DNA from: Planctomycetaceae bacterium
Lineage (GTDB): Bacteria > Planctomycetota > Planctomycetia > Pirellulales > Pirellulaceae
NCBI GenBank assembly: GCA_005798335.1
Contig: SYJV01000229.1
Span: 1 to 33,322 of the forward strand
Length of the DNA stretch: 33,322 nucleotides
Direction: 5' to 3'
Of this stretch, positions 26,528-33,322 are shown in pieces. Positions within the stretch are counted from its first letter, which is position 1. The number at the start of each line of letters is the position of its first letter. The notes beneath the pieces were generated by a model. The model was given only the letters and a program-made list of their open reading frames with translations. It was not told the DNA's origin and made no database searches. A program made the position numbers and the translations under genes.

Positions 26528-28147
26528 ATGAATTTGATCACACGCATATCGATCATCGCGATTTTAATCCTGGCAAGTCGCCAATTGTCCGCGCAAAGCA
26601 GCGTAACTGCGATCGATCCAAAATATATTCCATCGAGTGCGATCGGATTCGCAACTCTCAATGCCAAGACGGTAATTTCGTTACCAGAATTCAAGCTCTA
26701 TCCGACCGAAGTTCTCTCGGCGGCGGGCATGGAAAACGTTGGCATCGATCCGCTGAAGATCGAACGCGTCGATTTTATCACAGGAATGCCCGGGCCAGCC
26801 GGTCCGATCCTTGCCGCGATGATCACCATGGCTGAACCCATCAACGAAGCGGCTCTGAATCCGCAGTTGTTCGCTGGACCCGATTGGCAAGATGATCGCG
26901 GGTTCAGATTTCGGCAACTGGCGGTCGAGCCGGCGTTGAATTTGGTTTTTCATCCACTGGACGATACTCGGTTGTTAGTCGGAACCAAGGCGTTTGTACG
27001 CATGATCGCGTCCGGTAAGAACCAACCTGGCCATGTCAGCTCGATCTTGGCGAAAATCAAATCGCAGCAGTCGCTCCTTATTGCTCTGTCCTTGAAGACA
27101 TTGCGGCCAATGCTGGAGGGATTCGCGGAAAGCGCTCAAGCACAATTGCCAAAGCCGATTGCCGATGACTTGCAGGCACTTGCGTCGAGCATCGATTACA
27201 TCGCTGTGCGCAGCAGCGTTGGAAGCGGAACCAAGACGCAAATCCTAATTTCGGCGCAGGACGCCAGCGCTGGTGAAAAAATCGAGGCTAGTTTGCGCCG
27301 TTTGATGGCTATTGGAAGTCAAATGATGGTAGCTGAAGCGAATAAGGGCATTCGAGGAAATTCGCCGACGGAAAAAGCGCTGCGTGCCTACGCGAATCGA
27401 TTATCCAAGGAGTTAACGACACTGCTGGCTCCAAAACGCACAAACGAACGCTTGCTGATTGAGCTGGAGAATAACTCTTCGGTGGCCACCACCGGTGTAT
27501 TGGTTGGCCTGTTGCTACCCGCAGTGCAGCCTGCTCGCGAAGCCGCGCGACGCGCGCAATCTTCCAACAACCTCAAACAAATCGGGTTGGCGTTTCACAA
27601 CTATCTTGATGCACATCGAAAATTGCCGCCGCCCGCGATTCGCGCGGCCAATGGGCAGCCGTTGCTAAGCTGGCGCGTGGCGATACTGCCGTTTATTGAA
27701 CAAGCGCACTTGTACGAAAAGTTTCGTTTGGACGAGCCTTGGAATAGTGAACACAATATCAAGCTGGTCGATGAAATGCCCGCGACCTATCGACATCCCG
27801 CAAGCAGTGGGCCCGTGGGTCGAACAGTTTACCTGGCAGTCGTGGGAGCCGAAGTGGGCTTGAAATCCGAGGGCGACACGAATCTGGAAGACATCACCGA
27901 TGGAACGGCCAACTCGATTCTCGCGGTCGAAGTCCACGACCACGCTGCCGTTACCTGGACAGCCCCCGATGATTTTAATCCGCTCGAACAAGACCCGATG
28001 GGAGCGATGAGAATTGGGATGGGTTCGCGGACGGCTAACGCGCTGTTCTTTTCCGGGGCGGTTCAGGCTATCGATGCGGCAATTCAGCCGAGCCTGTTTT
28101 GGAAATTGCTTACCCGGGCCGGTGGGGAAGTCGTTGAGTTGCCGTAG
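26528..28147 (+). CDS. DUF1559-domain secreted protein with unusual N-terminal domain
   Basis: The ATG at 26528 follows AAGG and begins a signal peptide ([20 protein letters not shown]); 26477 is an upstream in-frame start that would overlap the exonuclease gene and is rejected. Of 539 residues, the first 320 form a domain I do not recognise ([19 protein letters not shown] and DFITGMPGP among its segments). From about 324 on there is the DUF1559 core: [48 protein letters not shown] and [10 protein letters not shown]. In most DUF1559 proteins this core follows a type-IV-pilin-like leader, which is absent here, and the final DG-containing motif has become [11 protein letters not shown]. Function unknown. 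Confidence 0.9.
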   Translation: MNLITRISIIAILILASRQLSAQSSVTAIDPKYIPSSAIGFATLNAKTVISLPEFKLYPTEVLSAAGMENVGIDPLKIERVDFITGMPGPAGPILAAMITMAEPINEAALNPQLFAGPDWQDDRGFRFRQLAVEPALNLVFHPLDDTRLLVGTKAFVRMIASGKNQPGHVSSILAKIKSQQSLLIALSLKTLRPMLEGFAESAQAQLPKPIADDLQALASSIDYIAVRSSVGSGTKTQILISAQDASAGEKIEASLRRLMAIGSQMMVAEANKGIRGNSPTEKALRAYANRLSKELTTLLAPKRTNERLLIELENNSSVATTGVLVGLLLPAVQPAREAARRAQSSNNLKQIGLAFHNYLDAHRKLPPPAIRAANGQPLLSWRVAILPFIEQAHLYEKFRLDEPWNSEHNIKLVDEMPATYRHPASSGPVGRTVYLAVVGAEVGLKSEGDTNLEDITDGTANSILAVEVHDHAAVTWTAPDDFNPLEQDPMGAMRIGMGSRTANALFFSGAVQAIDAAIQPSLFWKLLTRAGGEVVELP

Positions 28148-28162
28148 AGATTGGCTTTAGGG

Positions 28163-28249
28163 GTCGCGCTTTCGAAATTCAAAATTGGCGGGGGGATTTC
28201 GTTTTCTATAATTGTTTACGGTCTCAAATTCGAATTTTGAACGCGCGAC
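28163..28249. repeat. Imperfect inverted repeat after the DUF1559 gene
   Basis: Arms of about 25 bases (28163-28187 and 28225-28249) share GTCGCGC termini and an AAATTC-rich interior, with a 37-base AT-rich loop. It begins 15 bases after the stop and may be a transcript-end structure; no T tract follows. Confidence 0.45.
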
Positions 28250-28392
28250 ACCACCACCTAATGCGTTTGCAGCGTTAGAGACACTTTGCCCCTTCGTCGG
28301 TAGTGCGACTGGAGTTATCATTTTGTTGTGGTTTCTCATTAGCTGCTACCGGTATTGAGGACCATCAATTAACATTCGCATTCAGTCGAACG

Positions 28393-28426
28393 CTTCCAGC
28401 TTGTCGACCTGAAGGTCAGATTCACC
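28393..28426. repeat. Degraded relic of the 122-bp foldback element
   Basis: CTTCCAGCTTGTCGACCTG and the following bases to TTCACC match the left-arm end and centre of the full element (CTTCCAGCTTGTCAACCTG ... TTCACC) at about 27 of 34 positions. TTCAGTCGAACG just upstream resembles TTCAACGAACG, as if about ten bases of arm were deleted. No matching right arm remains. Confidence 0.55.
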
Positions 28427-28482
28427 CAAGTACGGTTCTAATTCTATCTGCCTACTTGAAGGCTCAAACTGAGGAACTCTCC

Positions 28483-31242
28483 ATGAAATGGTACCTTTTG
28501 GCGGTTTGCTTCATTCTACTATCGACAGCGGCTGGGGCCGCGGATTTTGAACTTAGGAAAGGTGACCATATCTGCATAATTGGCGGGACTGTTGCTGAGC
28601 GAATGCAGCATTATGGCTGGTTGGAGACACTGATTCATGCTCGATTTCCGGAACACCAACTGGTCTTTCGAAACCTAGCTTACTCGGGCGACGAGATTGA
28701 TGGATTTCAAAACAAAGACCATCGATTGCGTTCGCGCGATTTCGGCAGCTTTGACCAATGGCTGGAAGGGAATGCTCCGTGTCCTCAACCGGATAAACTA
28801 TCACCACGCGACTTGGACAAAGTTCGGCAGAATCGGTTCGAGCTCACCAATACTAAGGCCGATGTGATTTTTGCGTTTTACGGCTACAACGAATCGTTTG
28901 CCGGTCAAGCTGGCTTGGATAATTTCAAGGCAAATGTGGCCGCATTTATCGATCATGTCGCGGGACAGAAATACAACGGCAAGTCAGCACCGAGATTGGT
29001 GCTATTTTCGCCGGTGGCTCACGAGAATGTCCAAGATCCCAATTTGCTCCCGCAGAAAGCGGTCACGGAGCGTAATATTCAATTGCGAATGTATGCCGAT
29101 GCGATGGCGGGAGTTGCCAAATCAAAAAACATTCCTTTCGTCGATATCCTTTCCTCGACAGAAGGTTCGCGCCTGGTTGGTCGTTCCATGACGATCAACG
29201 GCGCTCATCAAACCGAGCAAGGAGACGCGGCAATAGCGGTAGCTTGTGAAAACGGCTTGTTCGGCAATTCCAAGTATTCTGCAACTCTGGAAAACCTGCG
29301 CAAGACCGTCACCGACAAAAATTTCTTCTGGTATAACCGCTACCGCGTAACCGATGGCTATTCTACATATGGCGAGCGCGCGTTTCTGAAATTCTCGGAA
29401 GGGCCCGGTGGCTACGGGGATGGCTTGTCGAACTATTCCGTTGGTCAGCGAGAATTGGACATTCTCGATGTGAAGACTTCCAATCGCGACCAAGTTATCT
29501 GGGCGACCGCACAAGGAAAATCGGCTCGCGCGGACGATTCTAGTATTCCGAGCTTGATCCCAGTTATTTCCAACAAGCCTGGGCCGCTTGACGATGGCAA
29601 GCACGAATTCTTGTCGGGCGATGCGGCTATCGAGAAGATGACCATTCACAAGGACATGATTGTCGAGTTGTTTGCTGAGGAAAGCAAATTTCCCGAACTG
29701 GTGAATCCTGTGCAAATGGCTTTCGATACCCAAGGGCGATTGTGGGTAGCCGTCTGGCCAACGTATCCTCATTGGCAACCAACCGAGCCGATGGCGGACA
29801 AACTGCTGATCTTGGAAGACACCAATAACGACGGCAAGGCGGATGTGTGCAAGACTTTTGCGGGAGATATACACAATCCAACGGGATTTGAATTTTGGAA
29901 TGGCGGAGTCTTGGTCGCCCAGGGACCCGATCTTCTATTCTTGAAAGATACCAACGGCGATGATCGGTACGATATCAAAGAACGATTGATCCACGGCCTA
30001 GATACTGCTGATACGCACCATACTTCCAACAGTTTCGCGCTTGATCCGGGTGGAGCGGTCTACTTTCAGGAGGGCACTTTTCATCATACGCAAGTTGAAT
30101 CCGCTTGGGGTGCCCCGCGCCGCGTAGCGAACGGAGCTGTCTTTCGATACGAACCGCGAACTCAGAAATTCGATGTCTATGTTTCTTTTGGATTCGCCAA
30201 CCCGCATGGACATGCCTTCGAACCATGGGGGCAGGATTTCGTTTATGACGGTACCGGGGCTCAGCCCTATCACGCACTGTTATTTTCTGGCGATGTCGAC
30301 TTCCCGCAAAAACACGGTCGTCCACCACAAGTGTACGAACAGCGTACTCGGCCCTGCGCCGGTGTCGAGATTCTCAGCAGCAGTCACTTTCCCGAAGAAC
30401 ATCGTGGCAACTTGCTGGTTTTGAACGTGATCGGATTCCAAGGAGTATTGCAGTACAAGTTAATGGAAAAGGAATCTAGTTTTACGGCCACCGAAGTCGA
30501 TCCGATCGTGTTTTCATCGGACCCAAACTTCCGTCCTTCCGATATCGAAGTGGCTCCCGATGGTTCGATTTACTTTACCGATTGGCACAATCCCATCATT
30601 GGTCATATGCAGCACAATTTGCGTGACCCCAGTCGTGACCGCGATCACGGCCGCGTCTATCGCGTGCGGCACTATAGTCGCGAACTGTTAGTTCCCGCAC
30701 CAATCGCTGGCCAGCCGCTGGAGAAATTGGTGAAGTTGCTCGAATCGCCCGATGATCGCGTACGCCATCGCGCTCGCATTGAACTTTCCGGCCGCCCATC
30801 TGACCAAGTTCTTGCCGCTGCGAAAACTTGGACAGCATCACTGAAGAAGGACGATCCAGCTTACGAGCACCATATGCTGGAATCGCTGTGGTTGCACCAA
30901 AGTCACAACGTGGTTAACGAAGAGTTGTTAAAAACGATGCTCAAATCGTCTGACTCGCGGGCTCGGGCGGCGGCCACGCGCATCGTTGTCTATTGGCGTG
31001 ATCGAATCGCCAACCCTCTCGAACTGCTCCAAGCTTCAGTGAACGATGAACAAGCAAGAGTTCGCTTGCAAGCCATCTGGGCACTCAGCTACTTCACAGG
31101 CGCCGATGCCGAAAAAGCGTCTGAAATTGCAGTAGAATCGTTAGTTTTTGAACAAGACGATTACATCAAGCATACTTTGGCGGAGACCAACAAGACGCTC
31201 GATGCTCGAGTGGCTAGCTTCAAAAAGGCTCAAGAAAAGTAG
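28483..31242 (+). CDS. SGNH-like/propeller 'membrane-bound dehydrogenase' protein with HEAT repeats
   Basis: The ATG at 28483 follows GAGG and starts a signal peptide (LLAVCFILLSTAAGAA); the open frame back to 28303 crosses the repeat relic and is rejected. Of 919 residues, 20-275 form an SGNH/GDSL-like domain (block III-like FYGYNES; late INGAHQTEQGD), but block I reads IGGTVAE instead of GDS, so the nucleophile Ser is absent. Residues about 384-725 are the six-bladed propeller of the planctomycete 'membrane-bound dehydrogenase' family (MAFDTQGRLWVA, ILEDTNNDGKAD, FGFANPHGHAFEPWGQ, GSIYFTDWHNP). HEAT-like helices follow to the end. It lacks CxxCH, which the next gene carries. Probably a periplasmic sugar or glycan oxidoreductase partner; the electron path is inferred. 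Confidence 0.9.
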   Translation: MKWYLLAVCFILLSTAAGAADFELRKGDHICIIGGTVAERMQHYGWLETLIHARFPEHQLVFRNLAYSGDEIDGFQNKDHRLRSRDFGSFDQWLEGNAPCPQPDKLSPRDLDKVRQNRFELTNTKADVIFAFYGYNESFAGQAGLDNFKANVAAFIDHVAGQKYNGKSAPRLVLFSPVAHENVQDPNLLPQKAVTERNIQLRMYADAMAGVAKSKNIPFVDILSSTEGSRLVGRSMTINGAHQTEQGDAAIAVACENGLFGNSKYSATLENLRKTVTDKNFFWYNRYRVTDGYSTYGERAFLKFSEGPGGYGDGLSNYSVGQRELDILDVKTSNRDQVIWATAQGKSARADDSSIPSLIPVISNKPGPLDDGKHEFLSGDAAIEKMTIHKDMIVELFAEESKFPELVNPVQMAFDTQGRLWVAVWPTYPHWQPTEPMADKLLILEDTNNDGKADVCKTFAGDIHNPTGFEFWNGGVLVAQGPDLLFLKDTNGDDRYDIKERLIHGLDTADTHHTSNSFALDPGGAVYFQEGTFHHTQVESAWGAPRRVANGAVFRYEPRTQKFDVYVSFGFANPHGHAFEPWGQDFVYDGTGAQPYHALLFSGDVDFPQKHGRPPQVYEQRTRPCAGVEILSSSHFPEEHRGNLLVLNVIGFQGVLQYKLMEKESSFTATEVDPIVFSSDPNFRPSDIEVAPDGSIYFTDWHNPIIGHMQHNLRDPSRDRDHGRVYRVRHYSRELLVPAPIAGQPLEKLVKLLESPDDRVRHRARIELSGRPSDQVLAAAKTWTASLKKDDPAYEHHMLESLWLHQSHNVVNEELLKTMLKSSDSRARAAATRIVVYWRDRIANPLELLQASVNDEQARVRLQAIWALSYFTGADAEKASEIAVESLVFEQDDYIKHTLAETNKTLDARVASFKKAQEK

Positions 31243-31292
31243 TGTTTCGCGAGGATAGTAGGAAACCGCTAAGCATCGGCGCAAAAAAGAGT

Positions 31293-31342
31293 GTCGTCTT
31301 TCGCTCCGCGAAAGAACATACTTTCGCGGAGCGAAATGCGAC
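31293..31342. repeat. Hairpin repeat with TTTCGCTCCGCGAAAG arms
   Basis: Arms 31293-31314 and 31321-31342 pair over 22 bases with two mismatches and a six-base loop (AACATA); the inner 16 bases are perfect. Arms of this CTTTCGCGGAGCGAAAG type are, to my recollection, frequent between genes in Rhodopirellula-like genomes, which I could not verify. Confidence 0.75.
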
Positions 31343-31374
31343 TATCCTCTGACAGTTCTTCCTGCGCCGATCCT

Positions 31375-31410
31375 AAGGCTCGATGCACGACGCTCGAGCC
31401 TTTGTTTTTT
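31375..31410 (+). terminator. Intrinsic terminator of the propeller gene
   Basis: AAGGCTCG (31375-31382) pairs with CGAGCCTT (31395-31402) and is followed by TGTTTTTT (31403-31410), a standard Rho-independent terminator reading on the plus strand about 130 bases after the stop. It implies that the downstream cytochrome gene has its own promoter. Confidence 0.8.
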
Positions 31411-31455
31411 GCGAGTTGCTCGTTCAATACATCGTTCATGCAAGCGTAAGTAAGG

Positions 31456-32148
31456 GTGAGATCAGCGGTGGGAACTTGTAAGTTTGTTCGATGCGTCGCG
31501 TTGAGCGTGATCTTTCTGGCGACTCACTGCGCCGGGATCTCGTCGGTGGCCCAAGAGCCTGTTAGCGCGGTAGGGCCATTGATGAAATTGTTGCAAGGGG
31601 GCAGGCTGCTCCCGGAGCGACAGGGACCGGTAGTGGAAATGATTTGCAAACGCGGTAACGCACACGATCTGCGAGTCATTTTCGATCGCATTGTGGCGCC
31701 GACTGGATTCGCCGCAGATTTGCGGATGAAGTCCATGGATTGGTTAACCGATGCTGCGGCTACGCGCAAGGTTGTTCCAACTGGAGATCTAACCGCGATT
31801 GTTTCGTTGGTCAGCTCGACAAATCGCGATTTGCAATTATCGGCGATTCGATTGGCGGCTGCTTGGAAAGTCGAAGCCGTCGGTGACAATCTACAGGCCA
31901 TTGCGCTTGATTCGCACTCGCCGGTTCAACTGCAGCGCGCCGCGATGGAGGGTCTGGTCGTTATCGATAGTCCGGTAGGCAGAGCAAAACGACGATGTTT
32001 CGGTTGGCTGCAAAGGGACAGGCGAATAATATTCGTATGCTGGCAGTGCGCGGTTTGGCTCAGTTGGATCTGGCGGCGGCGAGCGAACAAGCAGCATCAT
32101 TGCTGGCTGAGTCTACTGCGGAAGTCGATTCGAGCGAAACGCTGTTAG
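31456..32148 (+). CDS. HEAT-repeat/PVC-type cytochrome, N-terminal part (frameshifted)
   Basis: The GTG at 31456 begins a signal peptide (VRCVALSVIFLATHCAG) and about 177 residues of HEAT-like helical repeats (LMKLLQGGRLL, then DLRVIFDRIV, TAIVSLVSSTNRDLQLSAIRLAAAW, VQLQRAAMEGLVV). At about base 31986 the reading becomes unlike protein (RRCFGWLQRDRR, then a Trp/Cys/Arg-rich run to the stop at 32148), while the helical pattern continues in another frame from 31995. Adding one A to the AAAA run at 31986-31989 joins the two parts exactly. The true gene therefore spans 31456-33257 and would encode about 600 residues. Only the part up to ~31985 is likely native sequence. Confidence 0.75.
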   Translation: MRSAVGTCKFVRCVALSVIFLATHCAGISSVAQEPVSAVGPLMKLLQGGRLLPERQGPVVEMICKRGNAHDLRVIFDRIVAPTGFAADLRMKSMDWLTDAAATRKVVPTGDLTAIVSLVSSTNRDLQLSAIRLAAAWKVEAVGDNLQAIALDSHSPVQLQRAAMEGLVVIDSPVGRAKRRCFGWLQRDRRIIFVCWQCAVWLSWIWRRRANKQHHCWLSLLRKSIRAKRC

Positions 32149-33257
32149 CGTTCTTGGACCGCAAAGATGGTTCCGAGACACTGGCGGCGGCGTTGTCTAA
32201 ACATAAATTGAATGTCGATGTCGCGAAGAAAACGCTGAGGTATATGTACTCGATCGGGCGCAGCGATCCGGCTTTGTCGGCGGTGTTGAGTGAAGCGGCC
32301 GGCGTTGCCACAGATCCACCGCCTCCAACTCAGGAGGAAGTTGCTCAGATTGGGCAGGATGTCCTCGCCAAAGGGGATGCAGCACGAGGCGAGGGCATTT
32401 TTCGCCGTGCGGACCTGAGCTGCCAGCGCTGTCATGCCATTAATCGGGCAGGTGGGCAAGTCGGTCCCGATCTGAGCGCCATCGGCCGAGATTCGCCGAT
32501 TGACTACGTGGTCAATTCGATTCTCAATCCAAATCTCGCCGTGAAGGAGTTGTACGTAACCAAAGTTTTTCTCCTGGACACCGGCAAGATCTTAACCGGA
32601 GTTGTCGTAGATAGGGATGACAATCGGGTTCTCGTCCGCGATTCGCAAAGCAAGACCGTGACGATTGCCACAGCAGATATTGAAGACGAGGCGGAAGGTA
32701 AGTCGCTGATGCCGCAAGGACTGACAAAGTTCTTGACGCGCGACGAAGTGCTCGATTTGGCCAGGTTTATCTACGAACTGGGCAAACCTGGACCATTCGA
32801 AGCTCGGAAAACTCCCAGCATCAATCTGTGGCGAATCATGACCGCGCCTCCTGACGAATTGACCAAGGAAGTGCCTCATCTGGAGCACATTCGGCAACTG
32901 GTGCTCAACAGTGCCGCGGATCAGTGGATCAGCGCCTATTCCAAATTCTCCGGCGCGCTGCCACTGAACGAACTACGATCGGGCAATCAAGCTACCGTAA
33001 AGATTATCCAAGGAGAAATTCAGATTAACGAGGCCGGCAAACTCAAATTTCAAGTCCGCTCAACGGAACCTTGGCAAATTTGGTTGAATGACCAGCCGCA
33101 AACGAATAGTGCTGATTTCGAAGCAATGCTTGCTACCGGACGCCATAAATTAACCGTGCGCATCGAGCTTTCAGATCGACTAAACCCGGAATTGCAGGTC
33201 GATGTAGTTCGCCCGGCAGATTCGCAGGTTCAATTTGAAGTCGGCAGCGGTTCGTGA
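31995..33257 (+). CDS. HEAT-repeat/PVC-type CxxCH cytochrome, C-terminal part (frameshifted)
   Basis: This continues the preceding part in another frame; the ATG at 31995 is probably not a real start because it has no signal peptide and starts inside a HEAT helix (MLAVRGLAQLDLA). HEAT-like helices run to about residue 115. Then comes the planctomycete/Verrucomicrobium-type heme domain: GEGIFRRADLSCQRCHAIN, with the c-type motif CQRCH at 32421-32435, GGQVGPDLSAIGRD, NSILNPNLAVKELY and a FLTRDEVLDLARFIYEL end. A C-terminal beta-rich domain of about 130 residues follows. Covalent heme attachment requires export, which only the joined protein would have. Likely electron acceptor for the upstream propeller protein, by context. 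Confidence 0.82.
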   Translation: MFRLAAKGQANNIRMLAVRGLAQLDLAAASEQAASLLAESTAEVDSSETLLAFLDRKDGSETLAAALSKHKLNVDVAKKTLRYMYSIGRSDPALSAVLSEAAGVATDPPPPTQEEVAQIGQDVLAKGDAARGEGIFRRADLSCQRCHAINRAGGQVGPDLSAIGRDSPIDYVVNSILNPNLAVKELYVTKVFLLDTGKILTGVVVDRDDNRVLVRDSQSKTVTIATADIEDEAEGKSLMPQGLTKFLTRDEVLDLARFIYELGKPGPFEARKTPSINLWRIMTAPPDELTKEVPHLEHIRQLVLNSAADQWISAYSKFSGALPLNELRSGNQATVKIIQGEIQINEAGKLKFQVRSTEPWQIWLNDQPQTNSADFEAMLATGRHKLTVRIELSDRLNPELQVDVVRPADSQVQFEVGSGS

Positions 33258-33281
33258 CCCGGTCGAATCCTCGTTTAACCC
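33258..33281 (+). other. Short downstream flank, with the presumed target site of foldback copy 3
   Basis: Between the cytochrome stop and the element terminus lie 24 bases. The last ten, CGTTTAACCC (33272-33281), are the position where a target-site duplication would be. Confidence 0.45.
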
Positions 33282-33322
33282 CAATACCGTTCAGCGAACG
33301 TGGGATAAGCTTCCAGCTTGTC
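33282..33322. mobile_element. 122-bp foldback (MITE-like) element, copy 3, cut by window end
   Basis: The 41 bases from CAATACC to the window edge match the left arm of copy 2 except for G instead of A in TTCAGCG (33293). The centre and right arm lie outside. It starts 25 bases after the cytochrome gene's stop, again at the 3' side of a gene. Confidence 0.85.

Larger units (their letters stand above)
28148..28482. other. Intergenic region with an imperfect palindrome and a degraded foldback relic
   Basis: In this 335-bp gap I see no gene. Bases 28163-28187 and 28225-28249 form an imperfect 25-base inverted repeat (GTCGCGC ends, about four mismatches). Bases 28393-28426 resemble the middle of the 122-bp element. 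The promoter of the next gene must lie here but no clear motif is visible. GAGG at 28471-28474 is the next gene's ribosome-binding site. Confidence 0.55.
31243..31455. other. Structured intergenic region between the propeller gene and the cytochrome gene
   Basis: These 213 bases hold a 22-base-arm hairpin, two crossing pairs of nine-base complements and an intrinsic terminator, so most of the region can fold. No gene is seen. The start of the cytochrome gene has AAGTAAGG-like sequence directly before it. Confidence 0.6.

Noticed and set aside
28157-28339. 60-codon minus-strand frame after the DUF1559 gene
   Set aside because: Its beginning and end are set by an imperfect palindrome; no start signal or domain is seen.
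28303-28482. Longer start for the propeller protein
   Set aside because: The leader crosses a degraded repeat and precedes a normal signal peptide; GAGG supports the ATG at 28483.
29122-29874. 250-codon open frame on the minus strand inside the propeller gene
   Set aside because: Antisense to strong propeller motifs; translation resembles reverse-strand noise rich in Arg, His and Ile.
31983-31992. Programmed -1 frameshifting to join the two cytochrome parts
   Set aside because: The frame relation is right for -1, but GCA-AAA-CGA does not give a standard X-XXY-YYZ slippery site and no stem at the right distance was evident; mutation or sequence error is simpler.

Overview
This 33.3 kb window looks like chromosomal DNA of a planctomycete, most likely a Pirellulales/Rhodopirellula-type organism. 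That inference rests on gene content: secreted sulfatases, a Tat-exported Gfo/Idh/MocA oxidoreductase, a DUF1559 protein, ThuA-like and BD-FAE-like proteins, a propeller 'membrane-bound dehydrogenase' beside a PVC-type CxxCH cytochrome, and a large Bat (VWA/TPR) cluster. I saw no tRNA, rRNA, CRISPR array or encoded transposase.

Layout. (1) Bases 1-5432, all minus strand: acetyl-CoA synthetase, ThuA-like protein, sulfatase and an alpha/beta hydrolase cut by the window edge; a tightly packed set that fits catabolism of sulfated or acetylated polysaccharide. (2) 5633-10433: an SDR oxidoreductase (+), a site-2-protease-type M50 metalloprotease (-), a second sulfatase (+, GTG start) and a Gfo/Idh/MocA oxidoreductase (-), with a hairpin between the last two, which converge. 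(3) 10463-11256: a small, probably frameshifted Cna-B-like gene and two abutting long foldback palindromes. (4) 11257-21093: a six-gene minus-strand Bat operon in the order DUF58, BatD/DUF4381-like, BatA, fused BatB-BatC, BatD, BatE-like; most junctions are overlaps or gaps of a few bases. No MoxR ATPase is present. (5) 21286-28147: a GlcG/HbpS-like protein, a multi-membrane-span glycosyltransferase-like protein, peptidase T, a PolB-like 3'-5' exonuclease and a DUF1559 protein. (6) 28483-33257: an SGNH-like/propeller/HEAT protein, followed by a HEAT/CxxCH cytochrome gene interrupted by a one-base frameshift.

The most unusual feature is a 122-bp perfect or near-perfect foldback element. Two full copies (11105-11226 and 21774-21895) differ at one base; a third begins at 33282 and runs off the window, and a degraded relic lies at about 28393-28426. 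The copy at 21774 is flanked by an exact 10-bp direct duplication that covers the stop codon of the GlcG-like gene, which is strong evidence that it is a mobile, non-autonomous (MITE-like) element. Other intergenic palindromes (10975-11098, 8985-9043, 31293-31342) are unrelated in sequence.

Start codons were re-chosen from ribosome-binding sites, 4-bp stop/start overlaps and signal peptides; several differ from the longest possible reading frame. Functions come from recognised motifs, not database searches.
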